From IMG/VR virus record IMGVR_UViG_3300042465_003719, positions 1 to 21,887 of that record: a stretch of DNA of 21,887 bases, one strand, 5' to 3'. The translations under genes and the position numbers were made by a program. The stretch comes from a virus. The notes under the pieces are model-generated. The model did not search any database. It was not told the origin of the DNA and worked only from the letters and a program-made list of their open reading frames with translations. Positions 13,923-21,500 of this stretch are shown here, one piece after another; within the stretch, counting starts at the first letter, position 1, and every line of letters begins with the position of its first letter.

Positions 13923-15151
13923 TGCCTCATCCTATTTTCATCTAAAAACTTTATTTCATCTACTAAAGCATCTGCATCTGTTTTAAAGTTATTAAAATCA
14001 CTCTTGCTTAAAGTCTTATTAAGTGCATCTAATAACTCTTGTGCTTCTTTATTGTGCTGAGCACGTGCTGCATACAACCATCTAAATGCATTTTTATTAT
14101 CATTGATACTTTTATAGTACATACCTAGGTTTAACATAGCTTGTACTTTACGTTTCATTGCATATTCTTTTAAATCGCTAATAGCTTCTTCTATTTCTTT
14201 ATCACTACTATTAGGGCTATTAAAAATCATAAGAGCTAAACGGTAATTAGCTTCTTCATTTACACTAGCAGCACCACGTAGAAACTGTAAAGCTAAACTA
14301 GGACTATCTTTCTCTATAAGGTCTGCTATCTGCATAGCAGTTTCACTATCTACTTTAGTGCAGTATTCTTTAAATATAGCAAATACATAAGGCTTAAGAT
14401 CATTAGGGACAATATTTTTCTGTAGCATATTGACTAATTCACTTACAGCTTTATTATCTTGCTTACTAATTCTCCACATTAATACACGAGTAGCAGGACC
14501 ATACTTATTATCATGCTTAAGATTAATAGCATCTTGTATACTATGATTACGTGCAGCTTGATCGTTGATAACTGCAGCTATTAATTCTTTATGACTTTTA
14601 TTATTTGTTACTTTTGTAGGCTTAGTACCTTTATTTAAATACGGGTTAGGTTCACATCCATCGATTATAACGCTATATATTTCTATAGGGTTTACATTTT
14701 TAAATTCTTGTACACCCCTACTTATAATTTTATAATCATTTAGTTTACCTGATACTAACTTATACACAGTGTCTGTCATAGTGACACCACCGTAGTCAGC
14801 TAGGGATTCCGTTCTTGCTGCAAGATTAACTGCTTCACCCATAAGATCAGTGCCATATACCCACACTTCTCCCATATGAATACCAACTCTCCACCGTAAA
14901 CCACTGTTTAATTTACGTAAAGCTGCTTGCATTTCAACACCAAAATTAACTGCATCGACAGCACTTGCAAACTCAATTAATACAGAATCCCCACCTGTGT
15001 TAAATAACCTGCCACGTTTTAAACTGATTAATGGGTCTATAACACTTCTACATGCATCTAACATCTTTAATGTTAAAGATTCATTCTCTTGCATCTTTGC
15101 ACTATAGCCAATGACATCAGAGCATACAATAGTAGCAAGTTTAGTTTGCAT
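13919..15151 (-). CDS. Class III nucleotide cyclase (adenylate/guanylate cyclase homology domain) with Sel1-like C-terminal region
   Basis: Predicted to make a 3',5'-cyclic nucleotide from an NTP. Residues 5-165 form a complete cyclase domain of the type common in rhizobial multi-cyclase families: ATIVCSDVIGYS with metal ligand Asp12, GRLFNTGGDSVLIEF with second metal ligand Asp55, RVGIHMGEV, and DLMGEAVNLAARTESLA with transition-state Asn109 and Arg113. Asp102 sits where adenylate cyclases have the base-binding Asp. The base-binding Lys, normally four residues before the second metal Asp, is Asn51 here, so the substrate is open to doubt. Residues 185-380 are helical; 301-375 (ANYRLALMIF, AMLNLGMYYK, NAFRWLYAARAQ) look like Sel1/TPR repeats. 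No membrane segment is seen, so it should be cytoplasmic and, with one domain, act as a homodimer. It starts two bases after the holin stop with a weak ribosome binding site and overlaps the endolysin start. Confidence 0.92.
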   Translation of the reverse strand: MQTKLATIVCSDVIGYSAKMQENESLTLKMLDACRSVIDPLISLKRGRLFNTGGDSVLIEFASAVDAVNFGVEMQAALRKLNSGLRWRVGIHMGEVWVYGTDLMGEAVNLAARTESLADYGGVTMTDTVYKLVSGKLNDYKIISRGVQEFKNVNPIEIYSVIIDGCEPNPYLNKGTKPTKVTNNKSHKELIAAVINDQAARNHSIQDAINLKHDNKYGPATRVLMWRISKQDNKAVSELVNMLQKNIVPNDLKPYVFAIFKEYCTKVDSETAMQIADLIEKDSPSLALQFLRGAASVNEEANYRLALMIFNSPNSSDKEIEEAISDLKEYAMKRKVQAMLNLGMYYKSINDNKNAFRWLYAARAQHNKEAQELLDALNKTLSKSDFNNFKTDADALVDEIKFLDENRMRQ

Positions 15152-15153
15152 AA

Positions 15154-15636
15154 TTACTTGTTATACTTCTCTATACTTCTTCCGACAAACCAGAATGAAA
15201 TACACATAGTGAATATACCAAAGTCATCTGCATCCCATGTCTGTTGAATAACTTCATACCAAGGTGCATTAGTTAAGAATGCCATATAAATTGCAGCTAC
15301 TTTAACTGCTGCATACATGAAGAACAATGCCCATGTAATCCCAGGTCTTACTAATGCAGATATAGCTGATACAAACCAACCTGCATTCTTAGCCGTTTCT
15401 GACTGTTCTCTGAATGCTTCTTTAATAGTATCCAGTTGTGCTACAGAATGTTCTACGTATTTCTCTTCCATACGAAACTGACCCCTCATCTTTTCTAGGT
15501 CAGTCTGTAATTGGAACATATTTAATTCATGAGATCTTTCATTCTTCTTATCAAGGAACTTAAGTATTTCAGGTGCAAGACGAAATAGCCCACCAAAAAC
15601 ACTACCTAAAAGCCCACCACTGAGGAGTTCAAACAT
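15154..15636 (-). CDS. Holin, three-segment GTA-type family
   Basis: A 160-residue membrane protein. A glycine-rich hydrophobic start (GGLLGSVFGGLFRLAPEILKF) is followed by a charged helical stem (residues 28-84) and two hydrophobic segments, roughly residues 86-120 (WFVSAISALV...ITWALFFMYAAVKVAA) and 139-153 (FGIFTMCISFWFVGRS). This layout, with RPGITW just before the main membrane segment, matches what I know as the 'holin of 3TMs, for gene-transfer release' family (Pfam GTA_holin_3TM, from memory). Its role would be to open the inner membrane and let the endolysin encoded one gene downstream reach the wall. GAGG lies upstream, within the preceding gene's end. Confidence 0.84.
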   Translation of the reverse strand: MFELLSGGLLGSVFGGLFRLAPEILKFLDKKNERSHELNMFQLQTDLEKMRGQFRMEEKYVEHSVAQLDTIKEAFREQSETAKNAGWFVSAISALVRPGITWALFFMYAAVKVAAIYMAFLTNAPWYEVIQQTWDADDFGIFTMCISFWFVGRSIEKYNK

Positions 15637-15642
15637 TGCAGA

Positions 15643-15843
15643 TTAATCCTCTTTATCTTTCTGTACAGTCTTTTTATTAAAAATACATTGCACTGTATCT
15701 GTTTCCCATATACGAATAGCAGTCCATACAATAGTCAGTATGGCAGCTATGGCAGGTAATAACTCAGCTAATGTACCTACAACCGTAATGATTGATATGG
15801 CATCACCTAACTGCTTAACTTGTTCATCAGCTTGCAATGCCAT
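15643..15843 (-). CDS. Small membrane protein, holin-like, 66 residues
   Basis: A short N-terminal polar helix leads into one long or two close hydrophobic segments, about residues 16-46 (ISIITVVGTLAELLPAIAAI then LTIVWTAIRIWE), with a basic C-terminal tail (NKKTVQKDKED). Small proteins with a WTAIRIWET-like end are common in lysis regions of marine phages. It may be a second holin, an antiholin or a tail-attached membrane factor; the sequence cannot decide. AAAGG precedes the start, inside the end of the 55-residue gene. Confidence 0.8.
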   Translation of the reverse strand: MALQADEQVKQLGDAISIITVVGTLAELLPAIAAILTIVWTAIRIWETDTVQCIFNKKTVQKDKED

Positions 15844-15844
15844 A

Positions 15845-16012
15845 CTATTTACCTTTCAATTCATTAACATGTTTCCAAAGCTCAGTGATTTGTTTATCAT
15901 AGCCCTTCTCTAGATAATCGACACGAACTTTAATAGTTACAGCATACGCTGCAATAGCTACTACAGCAGCACCTAGATACCAGAGTTTACCCAGTGTTTC
16001 TAGAGCGTCCAT
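15845..16012 (-). CDS. Small single-pass membrane protein, 55 residues
   Basis: An intact frame from ATG at 16012 to TAG at 15845, exactly filling the space between its neighbours. The protein begins MDALETLGKLWYLGAAVVAI, with one hydrophobic segment at about residues 9-27, and then a charged helix (VDYLEKGYDKQITELWKHVN). A short inner-membrane anchor with a helical tail is the layout of small i-spanin-like or holin-partner proteins, but length and lack of motif forbid a firm name. No strong ribosome binding site is visible, so it may be coupled to the tail chaperone gene, which ends nine bases upstream. Confidence 0.75.
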   Translation of the reverse strand: MDALETLGKLWYLGAAVVAIAAYAVTIKVRVDYLEKGYDKQITELWKHVNELKGK

Positions 16013-16021
16013 GGTTTATGC

Positions 16022-16525
16022 TCATGGTCTAGTAGGCCACACTACATTATGAGGGAATCCCTCTTGAGCAGTTATATCTCGTAGTGCTTGACGGTATGTT
16101 GCCCATGCAGCTTTATCTACAGGTGCATCAGCTACCTGTGTCCAATCAGATTCAGTAAGCTTTTGATTACGCTGCTGACGTATGGCTTGAGCTTGTTCTG
16201 CATCTTTCATTGCCATCCATGCAGAACGCTGTTCCTCTACTGTAACTTCCCCACCTTCACTATTTGTGTAGGGATAAAACAGTGGACCTAATACGTACTT
16301 GGTATACCATTTACCGTCAGCTTTTAGTTCTACACCCTGGCGTTGACTATACTCATACACATTAGTAGGTGTAGCCTGTGGACCTTCAAACACTGGATCT
16401 ACGCCTAGCTCTGCCATAATTTCAGGTGTCAGTGTTTCATAGCTAGGTCCGTTATTGTCTTTCAGATACTGCCTGAATTCACTTTCGTACATCACTTGAC
16501 CTGTTGCACGTACTCTAAGTTCCAT
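16022..16525 (-). CDS. Phage tail assembly chaperone
   Basis: The C-terminal half is diagnostic: IRQQRNQKLTESDWTQVADA, then WATYRQALRDITAQEGFPHNVVWPTRP. This R-x2-RN-x2-L-x2-DW ... YRQALRD ... FP-x-x-V-x-WP pattern is that of the tail assembly chaperone family (Pfam Phage_tail_APC, from memory), which sits beside fibre genes and assists fibre or tail assembly. The N-terminal half (residues 1-90) is a variable domain with GKWYTKYVLGP, probably matched to the particular fibre. AAGGA precedes the start. Immediately downstream of the 666-residue tail gene, as expected. Confidence 0.9.
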   Translation of the reverse strand: MELRVRATGQVMYESEFRQYLKDNNGPSYETLTPEIMAELGVDPVFEGPQATPTNVYEYSQRQGVELKADGKWYTKYVLGPLFYPYTNSEGGEVTVEEQRSAWMAMKDAEQAQAIRQQRNQKLTESDWTQVADAPVDKAAWATYRQALRDITAQEGFPHNVVWPTRP

Positions 16526-16534
16526 GGTAATTCC

Positions 16535-18535
16535 TTAAGCTATAGCTAAGAAGATGTAAGTTGCAGAGGATACATTGATATTAGTAGCTGCTAGTTGATT
16601 GACAATAAAACCAGTGCTATCAGTGTCAATGCTATCGTTTGTTGTAACTTCTGCTGCCGTTGAATTTAAACTTAGGTGAGGGTCATTGCCTGCTACAATA
16701 CCTCTGGCAGTATCCCAAACATACCAATCACCCGTGCTGTCAGTGCGCTTAATTAGTACAAACCTAGCACCACCTGTGAAACCACAATTGATAGTCTGAC
16801 TAGAACCATTGCCTGTGTAGCTGCCGACTTTAGATACGCCAGCGCAGGTGGCAAAGAGGTAGGCGACATAGGTGGCTGCACTTTTATTAACTATGTCATT
16901 GGTTCCTATATATACTTGCGTTGCTGTTGGAAGAACTGGAGTCCCGCTGCTATCAGCAAACTTCCCGTTAAGACCGCCGCCTGCTGCATTAAGGTCTAAA
17001 TATAAAAATCTACGATCAGGGCTAGAACTTGCGGCAGTACACATAACAGCCCAATTTTCTCCAGTAGCCCCCGCTCTCCATTTAACAATTACAAGTTCAG
17101 GCGCAACACCTAAATTGTGATTGAACGTAGTCGCAGAACCCGTCCCCGTGTAGCACACCACATCAAAGAAGCCGGGGGCACGTCGGAAGTTTAGGTAAAT
17201 ATTAGCTGAGCCAGCAAAAGCATCGCTAGGGGTGAATGTAGTGTTTGTAAAAGAGTCACCACTGCTATATAAGTCTTCGGCGTTTACTGAAGAAGTGTGT
17301 AGTGCGACAGCGCCAGAATCGGTTGAAGTAGACGACAATCCTCTTAATCTGTCTGTTATTGTATTTTTTACAGCGGCGTTACCTGAAGTTCCAGCAAGGT
17401 AATCTGCAAATTGCATATCAACAGGAAATCCTGTTGTAAGAACTGTACTTGTACCCCCGCTTGATGCAATAGGACTAAACACACTCGTCCCACTTGTCGG
17501 TACTTTCATCGGGCCACGGCGAATGGCTATGTAGATGAATGTTTGCGATGAACTAGAGTTCGCATCAACAAACCCTGTACTGTTTGGATAAATATACGCA
17601 AAAGCAGATTCAGCGTCTGCTACGTTTGGGAAAAGAGTCTGGGCAATGGAGTTAAAAGGGTTTGAGGCAACCGGCATACCACGCATAACGTCAACAATTT
17701 CCCAATAGTTTGTAGCATTTATATTTTTTCTTAATATCCACTGTGGTTCCCAGCCTAAATTAACTGTAATAGCCCCAGATCCTCCCGTATAACTCCCACA
17801 CGAAATCACATTGTCTGACCCACTTAGGCCAAAGCCACCTGCGTTGTGGGCAAAGAGGTAGGCAACGTAGGTCTGACCGGACTGATTCCATTCAGAGTTT
17901 GAAGTCCCTACAGAAAAACTTGTGCTGGTAAAACCTGATGTTCCCCAAACGCCAGTCCCAATGTCTACAGCATTAGTTGCATTTAGCAACATAAACTGAT
18001 CTGTTGTAAAAGTTCTATGCCACACAGGCCATGCAGCAGCACCAGATGTTTTCTTAACAATTACACAACCGGGAATGCTTCCTAATGAATGCGAAATTGT
18101 GTTGTTGCTTGCCCCATTCCCCGTATACGTCACCACATCAAAGAACTTCGGCTGCTTGCGAAAGGTCCATGAAGCAAAAGTATTGTTTATAAAATTTACG
18201 TCACTGTCGCTTCCCATAGTGAAGCCACTGGAAGAGAAAGCATTTATTGATGTTGCGTCTGTGTACTGGGCAATAGTTCGGTCTGTGTTAAGTTTTTGGG
18301 TAGCTCCACGCACTGTGTCAACTAGTGCATTGTAGCCAAGAGTGGATCGACATTTCGCCCAAACCAACCCACCCTTACCCGACAGATTAATACCATTGGT
18401 GATCGTCTGCGTAGAGCCATTACCCGTGTACAGGTAAGTTGAGAAAACGTCTTCGATGTATACTTTCTCTGCACCGCCCAAGGATAATCCAAACCCCTGA
18501 GCAGATGCAGCACCTTTGGTTTCTAATAACGGCAT
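16535..18535 (-). CDS. Modular tail protein with five YTGxG modules, 666 residues
   Basis: A short N-terminal segment (KGAASAQGFGLSLGG) typical of phage tail proteins is followed by five related modules of about 100 residues, each beginning near a YTGNG or YTGGS turn (residues 36, 137, 249, 462 and 573). They contain a V-I-V-K strand, a W-x-V-W/I-W strand, T-S-T-G-F and an AYLFA or IYIAI end strand. The modules are diverged, rich in Ser, Thr, Gly and Asn, and of evident beta structure. This is probably a fibre, appendage or decoration protein of the tail tip. Such repeated beta modules are known from uncharacterised marine phage proteins; binding target unknown. It lies between the long fibre and the tail chaperone, ten bases from each. 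Confidence 0.85.
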   Translation of the reverse strand: MPLLETKGAASAQGFGLSLGGAEKVYIEDVFSTYLYTGNGSTQTITNGINLSGKGGLVWAKCRSTLGYNALVDTVRGATQKLNTDRTIAQYTDATSINAFSSSGFTMGSDSDVNFINNTFASWTFRKQPKFFDVVTYTGNGASNNTISHSLGSIPGCVIVKKTSGAAAWPVWHRTFTTDQFMLLNATNAVDIGTGVWGTSGFTSTSFSVGTSNSEWNQSGQTYVAYLFAHNAGGFGLSGSDNVISCGSYTGGSGAITVNLGWEPQWILRKNINATNYWEIVDVMRGMPVASNPFNSIAQTLFPNVADAESAFAYIYPNSTGFVDANSSSSQTFIYIAIRRGPMKVPTSGTSVFSPIASSGGTSTVLTTGFPVDMQFADYLAGTSGNAAVKNTITDRLRGLSSTSTDSGAVALHTSSVNAEDLYSSGDSFTNTTFTPSDAFAGSANIYLNFRRAPGFFDVVCYTGTGSATTFNHNLGVAPELVIVKWRAGATGENWAVMCTAASSSPDRRFLYLDLNAAGGGLNGKFADSSGTPVLPTATQVYIGTNDIVNKSAATYVAYLFATCAGVSKVGSYTGNGSSQTINCGFTGGARFVLIKRTDSTGDWYVWDTARGIVAGNDPHLSLNSTAAEVTTNDSIDTDSTGFIVNQLAATNINVSSATYIFLAIA

Positions 18536-18544
18536 ACTTTACTC

Positions 18545-21500
18545 TTAAGCAAACTTGGTTTGTGAAGCTAATGCAGTGAACGTAGCACTGCCTGTCTTGA
18601 TAATCGTAATTACATAAGCATCAATCGAGCTTGCATTACCTGCTGATGGTGCAGTACCACCTTGCCACTTGGGAGTGACTGATACAGAATCTACTTGGAG
18701 GGCTGATTGATAGTAAGCCGTTGCACCGTTAGTGACTAGGAAAGCTACCGTAATCGATTGCCCTGTGGACATGATGCTGTCTAAGCTCACACCCGATGCA
18801 CCACGGATATTCAGCGTCCAGTTGGCACTTGCATTGCTTGTGTAGTACAGAACCGATTGGGTTCTTGTATCGTAGTTTATCGTGCCTGTTGCTGCTGTAG
18901 CCGATACGGTAGCCTGTTCAAACATCGCAGCGTTAAGCTGAACCATGCCACGCAGACGGGTGCTTGTAATGCTGGTGTTGCCAATTGTGACTTCGTTGCT
19001 GACTGATGCAGAGGATACGTCGGCGTTATAACCAATGACAATATTGTTTGAGCCAGTCGTTAAGCTACCACCTGCCGCATAACCAACAGCGGTATTTTGT
19101 GTGCCCGAAGAGTTCAAGTAAAGAGCGATACGGCCAACAGCGGTATTTTGTGCGCCAGTGTTTACGCCAAGAGCACTGTAACCGACAGCCGTGTTATCAG
19201 AGGCTGTGGTGCTAGAAGTTAAAGCCCCTCTACCAATGGCTACGTTATAATTACCAGTCGTATTAGCATCTAATGCTTCCATACCAATAGCGACGTTATC
19301 TGCGCCGGTGGTGTTGGCGTAAAGAGCTAGGTAGCCAATTGCGGTGTTGTTAGAGGCGGTGTTGGTAAATAAAGCATCATACCCAATCGCAGTATTATAA
19401 TTACCAGTGCTATTTGAATATAATGATCGATAACCTATTGCTGTATTTCTTACAGCGCTTGTTGCAGAATTTTGAGAAAAAAATCCGATAGCTATAGAAC
19501 CACCTGAGCTTGTTGAATAATATAAAGCCTCTTGACCAATAGCTATATTTCCGGCGCTTGTCTCTAGTCTCAAAGCAGCTTGCCCAATACCTATATTGCT
19601 TTGCGACGAGGTTGTTCCACTAAGCGTCCCAGAACCAATAGCGACGTTGCTACCCCCTGTTGTGATAGCGGTAAGTGCAGCGTTACCTATAGCCACGTTT
19701 GCAGTTGAGGTGGTTTGAGAACGTAATGCAGTAGAACCTATGGCTATATTAGATTGGCCTGATGTTGTTGAAAGTAGAGCCTCATACCCTATTGCTACAT
19801 TGTTTTGAGAGTTAACCGTAGTGCCAAGAGCATTTGATCCAATTGCTACGTTGTACACACCCGTTGTATTAGCATCCAGTGCCTTAAAACCAACCGCAGT
19901 ATTATCTGTACCCGTGCTATTAACTAACCCAGCCTGATAGCCAATAAACGTGTTGTTGACACCGGTGTTTGCATTACCAGCTTGATAACCCAGTGCAGTC
20001 TCAAAGGGTGTGGCTGAGTCGGTTTGGCCTGATAAAGATGCTACAGTAGCAAACGATAATGTTCCAGATCCGTTGGTTGTCAATACTTGATTGGCACTAC
20101 CGTCTGTTGTTGGTAGAGTAAATGCAGTTACAAAAGATTGAAGATTAGAATCATATGCAAGTACATTAGTGCCAATATCGGATGTCGTTAAGAATGATCC
20201 TGCAGAAAACGTAGCACCACTCCATGCAGAACCTGTCCAAACATATAACTGGTTATTGGTAGTATTCCAATAAAGAGCACCAGTTAGAAGTGCATTACCA
20301 TCATTATCTACTGAAGGTGCTGAAGACTTAGGACCAAGGTATCTGTCATCAAAAGAATCATAGCTAGCTGCTGCTGCACTAGCAGATGCTGCTGCATTAG
20401 ATGCGCTTGTAGAGGCATTAGATGCGCTTGTAGCAGCGTTAGAAGCACTGGTAGCTGCTGCTGCTGCACTTGCTGCTGCACTCGTTGTAGAGCCAAATAA
20501 AGTGTCTATATAGTTCTTTGTAGCTGCATCCTGAGCACTTGAAGGATCACCCATGCCAGTGATCTTATTTGTACCCATTGCAATAGCACCTGTCATCGTA
20601 CCACCTGACAAGCTTAGCTTTGTAGCATCTGCAGTATCTACATAGACTTTAGTTGCTGCATCCTGATTAGCAGTTGGATTACCTAGACCTGTAATCTTAT
20701 TCGTACCCATTGCAATAGCACCAGACATCGTGCCACCTGCAAGTGCAAGCTTAGTTGCAATAGAGTTGGTAACTGTCGTAGCAAAGTTAGGATCATCACC
20801 TAATGCTGCTGCAAGTTCATTGAGTGTGTCTAATGTACCAGGGGCAGTATCAATAAGGTTTGATATAGCAGTATCTACATAGTTTTTAGTAGCTGCATCC
20901 TGAGCATTAGTTGGGTCAGTAATATTAGTAATCGTAGCTGCACTAGAAGCATCCATATTCAATGTGCCATTGATGGTCACATTGTTGAATGTACTTGATC
21001 CAGAAGATGCAGTGACGTTGCCTGTTAGATTGCCTGTAACATTGCCAGTTACATTACCTGTTAAGTTACCTGTCACATTGCCAGTTACTGCACCTGTAAG
21101 TGGGCCTACAAATCCAGTGGTAGCTGTGATTGTCGTACCAGTAATAGCTTGAGCAGATGCACCACCAATTACAGTACCATCAATCGTACCTGCATTAATA
21201 TCTGCACTAGCAATGACAGCAGATGTATTTACTGTAAGTGAAGGTGTAGTAACAGAAGTGTTAGCTACAAGTGTAGTAAATGTACCTGCTGCTGCAGTAC
21301 TACCACCAATAATAGCGGCATCAATAGTTCCACCATTAATATCAGCAGTGTCAGCTACAAGGCTATCAATATTAGCTGTACCATCAATGTACAGATCTTT
21401 AAACTCAAGTGAAGATGTACCTAAGTCAATATCATTATCAGTGACGGGTACGAATGCACCATCTTGAAATCTTACTTGTTCTACTGCACTAGAACTAACA

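Noticed and set aside
13919-15151. The cyclase as a complete Pycsar defence system
   Set aside because: No effector gene (TM or TIR type) is adjacent; the neighbours are holin and endolysin. Only the cyclase part is present, so a full defence operon is not supported.
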